Positions 16,555-25,045 of a DNA stretch of 64,000 bases are shown piece by piece. Both the position numbers and the translations under genes were made by a program. A model generated the notes under the pieces. It saw nothing but the letters and a program-made list of their open reading frames with translations. It had not been told where the DNA came from and made no database searches. The stretch comes from a virus. Position 1 is the first letter of the stretch, and each line of letters begins with the position of its first letter. The stretch spans positions 1-64,000 of the IMG/VR virus record IMGVR_UViG_3300024264_000007. The stretch is one strand, 5' to 3'.

Positions 16555-18360
16555 TTACTTAGAGTATCTTTTTAAAAGACCGAAAATCTTCTTAGAATCT
16601 TCTTTGTTCTTTTTGAGATACTTGTTTCTACTTCTTACTAAAGGTGTGTCTGTTGATACAGCACTACCTGTAGCGTTCACTGGCGCATCTTCTTTTAAGT
16701 CATCTTTAAGATACTTTGCCATTTCATCTGCAAGTTGTATACCTGCGTTATAATCTGTTGGGTAATGCAACCCAGCTCGAACTCTTCCATATGCACATAT
16801 ATCAGCGGCATCTCTAAGATTACCCTCATGTTCTGGATATTTCTCTGCATAGAAGTTTGCAACCAGATATGGTTGCATTGAATGACCTGATGGATATGAA
16901 GGAGAGTTTGCAGTTCCTGTTTTCCATTTTTTAAGTTTCATATTAAGTGCTTCTGCAACTTGATATGGTCTAGGTCTGTTGAATGAATTTTTAAAGTGTC
17001 TGATTACTGGTGTACATTGGTCTACGATGTAATCCATATACTCTTCATCAAACTCTAAGTCTGAGTCTTCCATGTATTCTTTGATGTAATAACATGGGTC
17101 ATCGGCACAATTGATGTACTTCTTTTTGATTTCATCTGTTGCGTTGTTCGACTCTTTGATGACTGTTTCTAATTCTGACTTAGTTGTTTTAGAACTATTT
17201 GTGGGTGGGGGCATCATTTCTATTTCTGACCAACCATCTTCAAATATCTCTACTTTGTGATATTTGGGTTTCTTTAGTTTCTCAAATACATTGAATTGAA
17301 GTTTATCTATGTTCGATGGATTCATCAATGACTCTGTTGTTAGACCAAGTTTCTTGTCAACTTTTCTCAGTACATCACCAGTTGATGACCTCATCTTATC
17401 TGCCCAATCGACCATTTTCTTTTTAATCTCAGCGCCTTTCTTTGTATCACCTGCACTGACTAAACCTGAATATGTTAATGCCATTGCAAGACCAACAGGA
17501 CCACCCATCCATATAGGTAGACCACCTGTTGCCATACCAGCACTCAATAAACCAATACCTTTGATACCATCTGGCGTTGCAATCAAGTCTGCGAACCCAG
17601 CGTTACCTGCAAAGGCGGCAGGTATAATAGTCAAGTCAAAATCAGATTCTATATCACCCGAGAATGACATTCTTAACCATTGTGCAATTGCGAGACTAGA
17701 TACACCAACAGCACTCATAGTTGCGAGTACTTTGTTTTTCTGCATGAACTCATCTGTTTTAATTAGACCCTTTTCTAACTGTTGGAATGCCTTAGTGTCA
17801 TGTATAGCGGCACCCCCTACTGTAAGAGTCTTACCCACCGTTCTAAGTGAACCCATTATGGTCTTAGATGTTGCAGTTATTGAACCACCAATCGCCTTGA
17901 CTGTATTGTATACTGAAGGTTCTTTAAATGCCTTACCAATCGTTGCGATATCTAAACCTATTGCATCTTTTAATTCACCAATGTGTTGTTTTAAGTCTGC
18001 AACTTGAGTTGGTAATGAACCACCAACATCGTTCTTAGGTTTCTCAGAAGGTGTGGCGTCCTTGTCGGGATTTGTCTTCGCTACATTCCCCTTCGGAGAT
18101 TTTTTATCCGGTGCCGGTCTCGTATCACCTTGGTCGCCCCTTTTGGGCATTGATTGTAGTTTTCTTTTGAGTTCTTTTGCCTTGTCTGAATCTGGATGTG
18201 ACTTGAGATAGTCTTGTTGTTTATCTGTAGACATGTCGAAGAACCATGCATCTTTCTTCTTGTCTTCTTCAACTAGAAGTTCTTCACATATGGAGTCTAT
18301 TGCATCACAATATTGTTTGTAGTCTTCATCAATATGATATAGTACTTCGTTAATATACAT
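16555..18360 (-). CDS. Large protein with C-terminal PAP2 phosphatase domain
   Basis: A 601-aa protein. The N-terminal 100 residues are charged and contain a Pro/Lys-rich linker; residues 115-340 are Ala/Gly-rich with several hydrophobic helices (TMSAVGVSSLAIAQWL, GLLSAGMATGGLPIWMGG). Residues about 440-570 carry all three PAP2 motifs: FNRPRPYQ, SYPSGHSMQPY and YGRVRAGLHYPTDYNAG. PAP2 enzymes hydrolyse lipid or other phosphate esters. Fusion to a membrane-active-looking segment within a head-gene block suggests a virion enzyme; this is inference. Confidence 0.75.
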   Translation of the reverse strand: MYINEVLYHIDEDYKQYCDAIDSICEELLVEEDKKKDAWFFDMSTDKQQDYLKSHPDSDKAKELKRKLQSMPKRGDQGDTRPAPDKKSPKGNVAKTNPDKDATPSEKPKNDVGGSLPTQVADLKQHIGELKDAIGLDIATIGKAFKEPSVYNTVKAIGGSITATSKTIMGSLRTVGKTLTVGGAAIHDTKAFQQLEKGLIKTDEFMQKNKVLATMSAVGVSSLAIAQWLRMSFSGDIESDFDLTIIPAAFAGNAGFADLIATPDGIKGIGLLSAGMATGGLPIWMGGPVGLAMALTYSGLVSAGDTKKGAEIKKKMVDWADKMRSSTGDVLRKVDKKLGLTTESLMNPSNIDKLQFNVFEKLKKPKYHKVEIFEDGWSEIEMMPPPTNSSKTTKSELETVIKESNNATDEIKKKYINCADDPCYYIKEYMEDSDLEFDEEYMDYIVDQCTPVIRHFKNSFNRPRPYQVAEALNMKLKKWKTGTANSPSYPSGHSMQPYLVANFYAEKYPEHEGNLRDAADICAYGRVRAGLHYPTDYNAGIQLADEMAKYLKDDLKEDAPVNATGSAVSTDTPLVRSRNKYLKKNKEDSKKIFGLLKRYSK

Positions 18361-18979
18361 CTTCTGCGGTAAACAGGACTCTATCTTCCCCTATGTACCC
18401 CTCATATATTAGTACACCATAACCTATACTATGTTCTGCAACATTGGTGACTGTTGATTTTTCTGGATATATTTTGATTTCTTCATTCTCATCAAAGTTC
18501 TGTTTGATTTGAGTTCTTAGATGATAATCAGAACCATGCATTTTTAGAGAACATAGTTTACCAATGTCTTGTGCCTCTTCAATCATCTCTGGTTGAAATG
18601 CATCTTCGTCTTTCAGTAATCTATAGAAGTCTTCATACAACTGGTCTGCCTGTTCTGAATCTAAGTTAGTATGTTCTTTGAGTAAACCAAGTGCGACTGC
18701 ATATGATGCCAATTGTGACTTACCACCAGGCACTTTTCTAATTAGTTTCTTTAGATTGAATACAAGTCTATGTAAAGGTGTGAGAGAGTTCTTCTCTTCT
18801 TTTGTTTTTGGATTGTTCGCAAGTTTTTGATTCTTATTTTCTGGGTCTGTTATGAACTTGATTCTTACGCCGTTCTGGTCAATGAACCCAAACTTATAGG
18901 CAGGTGTCTTCTCAAAAGGTGTTGTCAACATCTTAAGAACCCTGAATACGATTAAACTGTCTATTACTCTTCCGACCAT
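18350..18979 (-). CDS. Hypothetical virion-block protein (209 aa)
   Basis: A soluble protein beginning MVGRVIDSLIVFRVLKMLTT, with SEQADQLYEDFYRLLKDEDAF in a helical middle part. It resembles hypothetical proteins near T4-like head genes but no function is known to me. The ATG lies exactly 5 nt after a CATAAATA late promoter and has no SD, so the mRNA may be leaderless. It overlaps the PAP2 gene start by 11 nt. Confidence 0.6.
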   Translation of the reverse strand: MVGRVIDSLIVFRVLKMLTTPFEKTPAYKFGFIDQNGVRIKFITDPENKNQKLANNPKTKEEKNSLTPLHRLVFNLKKLIRKVPGGKSQLASYAVALGLLKEHTNLDSEQADQLYEDFYRLLKDEDAFQPEMIEEAQDIGKLCSLKMHGSDYHLRTQIKQNFDENEEIKIYPEKSTVTNVAEHSIGYGVLIYEGYIGEDRVLFTAEDVY

Positions 18980-18984
18980 ATATC

Positions 18985-18992
18985 TATTTATG
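18985..18992 (-). promoter_or_regulatory. Late promoter CATAAATA abutting ATG
   Basis: CATAAATA, 5 nt, then ATG (18979). By T4 late-promoter geometry the first transcribed base would be the A of the start codon. Confidence 0.65.
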
Positions 18993-19004
18993 CAATCTGA
19001 ATGA

Positions 19005-19376
19005 CTACAATTCTCTTAATCTATCTGCAAGTTTGTCATCTATAGGGTAGTTTATCAACCAACCCTCTTGTATGAGTTCAAGATATAACAACATAGTCTT
19101 TATAGATGACCAATGTTCTTCTTCTTTAATCTTAAACTGCAACATTCTCATACATGCCTCAAATCCAAACACATTGAATAAACATATCATATGATTCAAC
19201 ATGAGGCGTTCTCTTAATTCACCATTCTCATGGTAACGATGAAGTAGTCGTTTTAGATATCTAAACCTACGCAAGTCTTCATTAAAGTCCTCAATGTCTT
19301 CACATTGGGGGTCATCATAATGCTTATGTGCGTATGCGTTAAAGTTTTTTGCTGTGATTTTGTCAAATAGACCCAT
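19005..19376 (-). CDS. Conserved phage protein (123 aa)
   Basis: An all-helical, charged protein beginning MGLFDKITAKNFNAYAHKHY with RLMLNHMICLFNVFGFEACM in the middle and WLINYPIDDKLADRLREL at the end. The pattern is familiar from hypothetical proteins near head genes in T4-like marine phages. Function unknown. Its late promoter is embedded in the hairpin at 19387-19428. Confidence 0.65.
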   Translation of the reverse strand: MGLFDKITAKNFNAYAHKHYDDPQCEDIEDFNEDLRRFRYLKRLLHRYHENGELRERLMLNHMICLFNVFGFEACMRMLQFKIKEEEHWSSIKTMLLYLELIQEGWLINYPIDDKLADRLREL

Positions 19377-19386
19377 AATATAATTG

Positions 19387-19428
19387 TTTAGTTGTTGTGT
19401 CTACTAGTATTTAGTAGACTCAACTAAA
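19387..19428 (-). promoter_or_regulatory. Late promoter inside a two-tier inverted repeat
   Basis: Inner arms GTCTACTA/TAGTAGAC (19399-19419) surround CTAAATA (19408-19414), and outer arms TTTAGTTG/CAACTAAA (19387-19394, 19421-19428) extend it. Upstream RNA would fold into a hairpin; new transcripts would start within it. Confidence 0.6.
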
Positions 19429-19433
19429 GAAGT

Positions 19434-19853
19434 TTAAACGATTGAACCGTAAACTTTGAATGAACCAGTTTCTAACTGTTCATATTTAACTTTGAGAGAA
19501 ATGTTTCTTTCTTCTTTCTCAACTTCGTCAAAAGGTGTATCTACTGATTTACCATACACCCCACCAAATTGAGTAAACTCTAAGTTTAATTCGCCTGAAC
19601 CTGAGAACTCTTCATCTTGTACTACGCCATGTCCTTCTACTTGAACTTTCTTATGTAGACCCATTTGAGAGAGTTTTGATTCCATTTGTTGAATAGCGGC
19701 GAGAGGATTCATAAACTCTGACACTGCAACATGACCCAAAACTGCATTAAGTTTGTTCTTAACTGCCTGTGAATCTATGTCATAAGGTACTGTTGAGTCT
19801 AAACCAAAGTCCCCACCTAAATTTTCAATTAAATATTCGTTAAATGATTTCAT
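19434..19853 (-). CDS. Probable internal head protein with targeting peptide
   Basis: 139 aa from ATG 19853, preceded by AAGGAT; a longer frame to 19916 overlaps the next gene and lacks an SD. The start MKSFNEYLIENLGGDFGLD resembles the T4 capsid-targeting sequence (MKTYQEFIAEA), and LIE|N matches the prohead protease rule [LI]xE. The rest (VQVEGHGVVQDEEFSGSGEL) looks beta-rich. No known family. Packaging inside the capsid is inferred from the N-terminus. Confidence 0.6.
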   Translation of the reverse strand: MKSFNEYLIENLGGDFGLDSTVPYDIDSQAVKNKLNAVLGHVAVSEFMNPLAAIQQMESKLSQMGLHKKVQVEGHGVVQDEEFSGSGELNLEFTQFGGVYGKSVDTPFDEVEKEERNISLKVKYEQLETGSFKVYGSIV

Positions 19854-19857
19854 AATT

Positions 19858-20121
19858 TTATCCTTGTATTGCAACACCAACACCTTTAACTTCGGCGTTG
19901 GCGGCAAAGATTTCATCAGAGGCGTCTTTTGATACGACCTCTGATGTATTTGCTTTTAAAGTGAATGTTCCAATTAAAGCATTAGCACTAGTCTCGATTG
20001 ACACTAACCTATCTGTTGCGCCTGTGTTGACTAATCTTACGGCAGTTGTACTGCCAAAATTTGACCCATTAGATGTGGAAGTTCCACATGCGGTCTCTGT
20101 TCCTAATACTTTAATTTTCAT
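19858..20121 (-). CDS. Small probable structural protein (87 aa)
   Basis: A Ser/Thr/Ala-rich, beta-predicted protein (MKIKVLGTETACGTSTSNGS; FTLKANTSEVVSKDASDEIF). Such small beta proteins in pelagic phage head regions are often virion decorations. GAGAATAATT precedes the ATG. No family is recognised. Confidence 0.55.
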   Translation of the reverse strand: MKIKVLGTETACGTSTSNGSNFGSTTAVRLVNTGATDRLVSIETSANALIGTFTLKANTSEVVSKDASDEIFAANAEVKGVGVAIQG

Positions 20122-20131
20122 AATTATTCTC

Positions 20132-20677
20132 TTATGCAGCTACTGTAATTGTACCAGCAGCAGTACCAATTCCTGCGACATTGGTAATAGTTGAGTTTGT
20201 AGAAGTACCGTTATCTTTTACAGTACCACTGTTTAGAGCCATCGCATTTGCACCAATACTTAGAACATCACCTGCATTTGTAGCAGCGTTAGCAGCACCA
20301 ATTACAAGACTGAATACTAGTTCGTTAGAACCTGTACCACTTGCGTATGATAATGTGTGATTTGTTCTTTGGTCATTTACAACTGTAAGTTGTGGTGTGC
20401 CTGTGACTGCAACTGCCTCGTTAAATCTGACTCGTACAGATAATGTACCACCCTCTGATTTATCAAATGCTGTTGAAATAAACTCTATATCTGTAATATC
20501 AGCAGAACCAATTGAAACTGCAAGTCCACTTACTGCACATAAGACTTCATCTGTTGCGCCACTTTTAGGGTTTTCAAATCTCCAACCACTAGCGTCAGCG
20601 TAAACTTTTTTCTTATCTGCATCGGTTAACCACTTAGGTTTCGATTCGTCTGCATCTGAAATTCCCCATAATGCCAT
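20132..20677 (-). CDS. Probable virion protein with Ig-/SwmB-like domain
   Basis: A 181-aa protein. Residues 55-135 (ITDIEFISTAFDKSEGGTLS... VRVRFNEAVAVTGTPQLTVV... LVFSLVIGAANAATNAGDVL) match the pattern of Ig-like 'SwmB' repeats seen in surface proteins. The N-terminal 45 residues (WGISDADESKPKWLTDADKK) form a separate module found in marine phage structural proteins. It is likely exposed on the virion. GGAGAATAAA precedes the ATG. Confidence 0.6.
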   Translation of the reverse strand: MALWGISDADESKPKWLTDADKKKVYADASGWRFENPKSGATDEVLCAVSGLAVSIGSADITDIEFISTAFDKSEGGTLSVRVRFNEAVAVTGTPQLTVVNDQRTNHTLSYASGTGSNELVFSLVIGAANAATNAGDVLSIGANAMALNSGTVKDNGTSTNSTITNVAGIGTAAGTITVAA

Positions 20678-20686
20678 TTTATTCTC

Positions 20687-21247
20687 CTATTTCGCAACCT
20701 TTAAGATTGCATTAAATGTTTTACTAAAAGTATTTTTGTCTTTTTGTAATAGTTGTAAGTATTTAGTTCGAATTGGTGCTCGAACCTTCATTAAAGTGTC
20801 ATGAACTTTGACTGCATCTGCATTTTTGACCTTAATTTTTTTCATATCATCTGTTCTAACTTCACCATCTTTGGTTCCATCTTTGAATTTACGAAGTTGT
20901 ATTAACATCGTTGCATCTGGTCTATTCTGTACACCAGTTGCCTTTGATTGCATTGCATCCATGGCACGATTGAAGACTTCATCCTCTTCTGCCTCTGCAT
21001 ACTTGCCTTTTGCCATTGTTGATATCTTCAACAACTTTGCTCTTAAATCTTTCTCATTCTTAGATTGTGCAACAGCACGAGCAATTTTTTTATTACCTGC
21101 ATCTGACATCATACCAAAGTCAGCAATCTTTTCCATTACTTGTTTGACATTTGATGATGCCTCAATTGCATCTGTAATATGTTTTTTGTAGTTAAGTCTC
21201 TTTAACTTTTCTTTAAACATTTTTGTTCTGGCGTCTACTTTTTCCAT
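20687..21247 (-). CDS. Hypothetical basic helical protein (186 aa)
   Basis: Lys-rich helices throughout (RTKMFKEKLKRLNYKKHITD; KKIARAVAQSKNEKDLRAKL). No catalytic motif is visible. It lies in an unbroken run of head-block genes and overlaps the next gene at its first base. A DNA-binding or scaffold-type role is possible but unproven. Confidence 0.55.
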   Translation of the reverse strand: MEKVDARTKMFKEKLKRLNYKKHITDAIEASSNVKQVMEKIADFGMMSDAGNKKIARAVAQSKNEKDLRAKLLKISTMAKGKYAEAEEDEVFNRAMDAMQSKATGVQNRPDATMLIQLRKFKDGTKDGEVRTDDMKKIKVKNADAVKVHDTLMKVRAPIRTKYLQLLQKDKNTFSKTFNAILKVAK

Positions 21248-21573
21248 TACTCTTCTAAGTCCACTTTACCATCCCATTTACCTTGTTCAATTTCTCGAAT
21301 CATATCATAACATGTTTTTTCAACTAGTAGTAGACCTTTAAATATTTTAGATGGGCCTTCTGCACGATTGTTCCATTGAAACTTCTCGTGGTCTTTGTTA
21401 ATCTTTTCAATAGCCTTTAAAATCTTTTTATAACCATTGATTTCTGATTTTCTATCGAACTCTGAACCCTTTTTCTCAGCAGGACTTTTCCCATGAAAGT
21501 TTATTCTTTCAATGAGTTCTTCTTTGCCATCATTGTGTTCTTTAATTACTTGTACTAGACTTTTATATGTCAT
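21247..21573 (-). CDS. Probable internal head protein (108 aa)
   Basis: ATG 21573 is chosen because it follows the upstream stop by 1 nt; the longer frame to 21672 lies inside that gene. The N-terminus MTYKSLVQVIKEHNDGKEEL again looks like a capsid-targeting helix with an IKE|H cleavage match. The remainder is charged and helical with no recognised family. Confidence 0.55.
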   Translation of the reverse strand: MTYKSLVQVIKEHNDGKEELIERINFHGKSPAEKKGSEFDRKSEINGYKKILKAIEKINKDHEKFQWNNRAEGPSKIFKGLLLVEKTCYDMIREIEQGKWDGKVDLEE

Positions 21574-21574
21574 A

Positions 21575-23053
21575 TTACTTCTCGTCAAAGTGTGATACTG
21601 TTGAAGGATCACCATATGATGATTTACCTCTTGCAACTGAGTCGAAGTCTCTGAGTTTCTTCTTAGTGCCACTCATAACAACTAATGTATCTTGTTTGTT
21701 AGTATTCATGGTGACTTTTAGACCCATCAACTTTCCTGACTGTTCGAACTTTTTCTTTTCAGCAGGATGCATTTTCTTAACTCTGTAAGTAATCATCTCT
21801 TCTTGTAAGTCTTCTTCCCATATATTTCTATATGTGTCCATAATAGACTGTCTTGCACCTTGTTGTGCCTCTTCTACTGAATCAGTCATGTATCCAGCGA
21901 ACTTACCTTTCTGGATGGTGTTCTTCTTAATGATGTTAGATAGTTTATCTTTCTTCTGAAGAAGTTTCTTTGCCTTCATTCTGTCGTGGTACATAAATGT
22001 ATATGTTTTACCATCTTTCTCATCTTTAACTGAGTAACCAGTAGCAGTCATCTTAGTGACTTTACCTTGTCTCTTATTACCTTGTTTAGGTTCATAGAAA
22101 TCTACACCTGTACCAGTTTTGATATCTTTCTTACCCTCTGCACCCATACCATGTTGTGCGAGTTTTCTGTAGTTCTCTGTTAAATCTGTTTCTTCTTTAA
22201 CTACTGCTTGACTCCAACCACCACCGTGGTCTTCTGCGGTCTTTAGTTTACTTAATGATACATATAAAGGTTGCAAGTCTTTGCCGTCTTTATAATCAGA
22301 TGTTTTACTGTAAGTACTGTCAATCATAAGACCGACTTTGTATGCACTTGAACCCTCTTCAGGTGTTGAGTAAACTGGTTTCTGTTTGATTTTGTTTGTT
22401 CTGCAATATGTATCAATCATCTTCTTTGCAGTTTCAAAATCTTTCTTATTTTCTGGTGAAGTGATTCTGTCTCCTTTACCACCTCTAAACTGAATGTAGA
22501 AGTCTACACATCTAGGATACTGGTTGTCATTGTAAGGTTTGAAACCCTCTTCTACAGATTCTACTGGTACTTCTTTGTACCCTTGTCTTTTATAATCAGC
22601 AATCTTCTTCTCGTTGCCCTTTTTTGCCATACTGACACCATGTGTGCCTTTAGAATCAGTCTTTCTTAATTTTACAAAGAGGTGTCTTTTATTTTTGGGT
22701 GTAGCAAATTGTTTAACTAAGTCATCTCTACCATAGAATGAACCCTCATCTAAATTGTTAAGGTCATCTCTGAATGTCTCTTCGTTTGCGTATTGTAATG
22801 CGTTTTGAACTTCTTTTGATTTAAGAATTTTATCACCAAAGAACTTTTTAATTTCTTGTCTTGCAATAGTATCTGCACCACCAAGGTCAAGTGCAACTTC
22901 TACTGCTTTCTTGATATCGCCTGGTTTTACTTTGTTTCTACGAAAATAGGCAGATGTTTCTCTACCTGTGAGTTTTTGTTTGCCGTAAGGACCTAAAGGA
23001 TTTACTTTACCGTCCTTGTCTAAAACTGACTTTGCCTCTTGAAATAGATTCAT
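21575..23053 (-). CDS. Large modular head-block protein (492 aa)
   Basis: Several distinct segments: an N-terminal helix (MNLFQEAKSVLDKDGKVNPL), a Lys-rich region, a mid part with RKLAQHGMGAEGKKDIKTGT, a short beta segment (GYSVKDEKDGKTYTFMYHD) and a C-terminal module (EEMITYRVKKMHPAEKKKFE... DTLVVMSGTKKKLRDFDSVA). Modules of this sort recur in different orders in marine phage head proteins. No enzyme motif is seen. A virion or prohead-core role is likely from position. Confidence 0.55.
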   Translation of the reverse strand: MNLFQEAKSVLDKDGKVNPLGPYGKQKLTGRETSAYFRRNKVKPGDIKKAVEVALDLGGADTIARQEIKKFFGDKILKSKEVQNALQYANEETFRDDLNNLDEGSFYGRDDLVKQFATPKNKRHLFVKLRKTDSKGTHGVSMAKKGNEKKIADYKRQGYKEVPVESVEEGFKPYNDNQYPRCVDFYIQFRGGKGDRITSPENKKDFETAKKMIDTYCRTNKIKQKPVYSTPEEGSSAYKVGLMIDSTYSKTSDYKDGKDLQPLYVSLSKLKTAEDHGGGWSQAVVKEETDLTENYRKLAQHGMGAEGKKDIKTGTGVDFYEPKQGNKRQGKVTKMTATGYSVKDEKDGKTYTFMYHDRMKAKKLLQKKDKLSNIIKKNTIQKGKFAGYMTDSVEEAQQGARQSIMDTYRNIWEEDLQEEMITYRVKKMHPAEKKKFEQSGKLMGLKVTMNTNKQDTLVVMSGTKKKLRDFDSVARGKSSYGDPSTVSHFDEK

Positions 23054-23054
23054 G

Positions 23055-23819
23055 TTATTTCTCGATTGAATTGATAATAGTCTTAACTTGGTCTAATCCG
23101 TACTTCTCTATGATTATCATGAAGTCTTCTTTCATTGCCTTCAAATCTTTTAGATTACCACGATATTTGATTTTGTCTTTGCCCTCTTCGACTTCTTTCT
23201 CATCATCGTCTGTATCTTTACCTTTCTTCTTGTCTATTGCTTTCTGAAGAGCAGGTGGTAATTTTCCTTCTTCGACTTCTTCTTCATCGTCTTCACCTTT
23301 CTTCTTATCGATTGCCTTTTTCAATGCAGGTGGTAATTCGCCCTCATCCATTTTCTTGGAGATTGCCTGTCTTTTCTTATGAAGATATTCGTCTGAAGAA
23401 TCAGTGTCGCCATCATTGTCAATGTCTTTGTCTTTACGGTCTGCAAACTTCTTCTTAACTGCATCTTTTTTAACTTTATCTAGACCTTCACCATCGTCTG
23501 ACTTGTCATTGGTGTTGTCTTCATTCATCTCATCTCTTATCTTTGCCTTAAGGTCTCTGATATTGCTGTTAATTCTATCGCCCTTATGTTCGTGTTCATC
23601 AGCGGCGTCATCTCTACCTTGGTCTCTTGCCTGTCTAGCAGAATCATCAGCTCGTTGTCTTTGTGTTCTTAGATTTTCGAGTTTGTCTTGCATACTCTTG
23701 ATTCTTTGTTTCTTTAGAGCTGCATTTGCATTAAACGGCTCTTCTGATAGATGACCCTCTAACATGGTTCTCATATCAGCAACTAATTGGTCTGATACAC
23801 CCTTATCTGTTAATTTCAT
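23055..23819 (-). CDS. Head-block protein with LPPALxKAIDKKKG repeats
   Basis: A 254-aa, extremely charged protein. A long coiled coil (about residues 30-95) is followed by an Asp/Lys region and two copies of G-[EK]-LPPAL-[KQ]-KAIDKKKG separated by a Glu-rich linker. The C-terminus (LKAMKEDFMIIIEKYGLDQV) forms a helix pair. The repeat is a short module I associate with marine phage head-region proteins; its role is unknown. TAATG overlap couples it to the upstream gene. Confidence 0.6.
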   Translation of the reverse strand: MKLTDKGVSDQLVADMRTMLEGHLSEEPFNANAALKKQRIKSMQDKLENLRTQRQRADDSARQARDQGRDDAADEHEHKGDRINSNIRDLKAKIRDEMNEDNTNDKSDDGEGLDKVKKDAVKKKFADRKDKDIDNDGDTDSSDEYLHKKRQAISKKMDEGELPPALKKAIDKKKGEDDEEEVEEGKLPPALQKAIDKKKGKDTDDDEKEVEEGKDKIKYRGNLKDLKAMKEDFMIIIEKYGLDQVKTIINSIEK

Positions 23820-24184
23820 TATAGTTCCCCTTGTTCGAAATAGTCAAACATCTTCTGTTTACCAGTTTCATTAAGTTTTAAAGACTTAGCAAGTCTGCCA
23901 AGCATATTTCTTTCTGTTAATTTTTCTATGGTTTTTTCAACTGACTCATTAGATGTAGCAATCTCTTCTTCTATGTGTGCGAGTTCTTCTTTGAGTCTGT
24001 CTCGTTTTTCTTCGAGTGACTCCACTGCCGTCTTTTCGCCCTCTGCAAGTTCTTTGAACTCTTCTTTAAGCATTTCCTCGATTTCATCAGATGTTAATTT
24101 CTCATCTATAATTGCTGGAGAAGTTTCGGTCTTGTTAAAACCTCTTACTTCTTCTAGTTTATCTTTCCAAGTTTTGTTTTCCAT
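23819..24184 (-). CDS. Coiled-coil head-block protein (121 aa)
   Basis: Almost entirely heptad-like Glu/Lys/Leu sequence (residues 30-100), with a C-terminal helix KQKMFDYFEQGEL. A perfect TATAAATA lies 8 nt before the ATG, marking it as late-expressed. Scaffold-like or internal head function is plausible from composition and position only. Confidence 0.55.
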   Translation of the reverse strand: MENKTWKDKLEEVRGFNKTETSPAIIDEKLTSDEIEEMLKEEFKELAEGEKTAVESLEEKRDRLKEELAHIEEEIATSNESVEKTIEKLTERNMLGRLAKSLKLNETGKQKMFDYFEQGEL

Positions 24185-24192
24185 GATATAGT

Positions 24193-24200
24193 TATTTATA
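24193..24200 (-). promoter_or_regulatory. Late promoter TATAAATA
   Basis: Perfect T4 late consensus, 8 nt upstream of ATG 24184, overlapping the stop of the upstream gene. Confidence 0.7.
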
Positions 24201-24477
24201 TGTTCTCAATCCTTACGACTAGGTCACTAGTACCTTTAATGACTCTATGATAAGTCATCTTGGGTATGTAGTAATCTAATCCTATTGTTAAATCTTTAGG
24301 CAATTTGTCATCTAATTGTAATTGCCAACCACTTCCACTTAATACATGTACACATCGATTCTTTTTATCTCTGTGCCAAACGAGTTCGTCATCTAGTATA
24401 TTTGGTTCGAATGTTCGATATATGAACTCTCGACCTGTACCATGTTGTTCTTCTATTCGTTCTCTGTATGGTTTCAT
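24196..24477 (-). CDS. Cupin-like protein (93 aa)
   Basis: REFIYRTFEPNILDDELVWH, RCVHVLSGSGWQLQLDDKLP and GLDYYIPKMTYHRVIKGTSD give the strands and turn spacing of a small cupin barrel; His residues at both conserved positions could bind metal. Similar small cupin-like proteins occur in T4-like marine phages. Ligand unknown. The ATG sits 5 nt after CTAAATA. Confidence 0.6.
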   Translation of the reverse strand: MKPYRERIEEQHGTGREFIYRTFEPNILDDELVWHRDKKNRCVHVLSGSGWQLQLDDKLPKDLTIGLDYYIPKMTYHRVIKGTSDLVVRIENI

Positions 24478-24482
24478 ACAAA

Positions 24483-24489
24483 TATTTAG
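24483..24489 (-). promoter_or_regulatory. Late promoter CTAAATA abutting ATG
   Basis: CTAAATA, 5 nt, ATG (24477), with no SD. This is the same geometry as at 18985, 27042, 38860 and 56502. Confidence 0.6.
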
Positions 24490-24499
24490 GTGTTATTTT

Positions 24500-25045
24500 T
24501 TACCAGAAAAATGAACCACCACCACTCAGACCAAGTTGTTTTGCGTATCTTGGTAGTCTACATGACCAATATCCTGGTGTGGTTTTATCATTTGCAGTAT
24601 CACAATTATGTCTTGCGACATATGATGCTCTTGCCTTAGGGTCTTTAAATTTTACTGATAGACCTGATGTATCTCCGAATGTGACTTTCTTTGTCTTGTC
24701 ACCGTCTTTAACATAGACATAGAACTTCTTAGGCCCGCCTGATTTTGGTTTACCTATTGCAACATCTTTATCTTCTTCTTCAGTCATCTCCATCATAGGA
24801 CAATCTAGAGGTACAAGTTCATTCTCATAGATATCATACTCACCTAAGTTTGTTTCTAAGACTTGTTTATCTATCTCTGTAAGATTGTATCTTCCCTCTG
24901 CAACTAGTTTTCTTGCCTCTTTGATTACTTCAAAGTACATCATTGAACCTAGTCTGAATGGATTATCCAATAGATTTGTTTCTGTCATCTGCAAGTCTCT
25001 CAATGTGTCATCGATTGCCATGCCCTTGAATGTGTTTATCTTCAT
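24500..25045 (-). CDS. Head-block protein with GYWSCRLPRY module
   Basis: A 181-aa protein in two parts. The N-terminal 90 residues (MKINTFKGMAIDDTLRDLQM... YFEVIKEARKLVAEGRYNLT) are helical. The C-terminal 75 residues (KDPKARASYVARHNCDTAND then GYWSCRLPRYAKQLGLSG) form a Cys-containing basic module found at the C-terminus of other marine phage head proteins. Its role is unknown. It overlaps the next upstream gene by 4 nt. Confidence 0.6.
   Translation of the reverse strand: MKINTFKGMAIDDTLRDLQMTETNLLDNPFRLGSMMYFEVIKEARKLVAEGRYNLTEIDKQVLETNLGEYDIYENELVPLDCPMMEMTEEEDKDVAIGKPKSGGPKKFYVYVKDGDKTKKVTFGDTSGLSVKFKDPKARASYVARHNCDTANDKTTPGYWSCRLPRYAKQLGLSGGGSFFW

Noticed and set aside
17309-18007. 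A 232-codon + strand open frame.
   Set aside because: It lies fully antisense to the PAP2 protein, has no ribosome binding site and no recognisable domain; a composition shadow.
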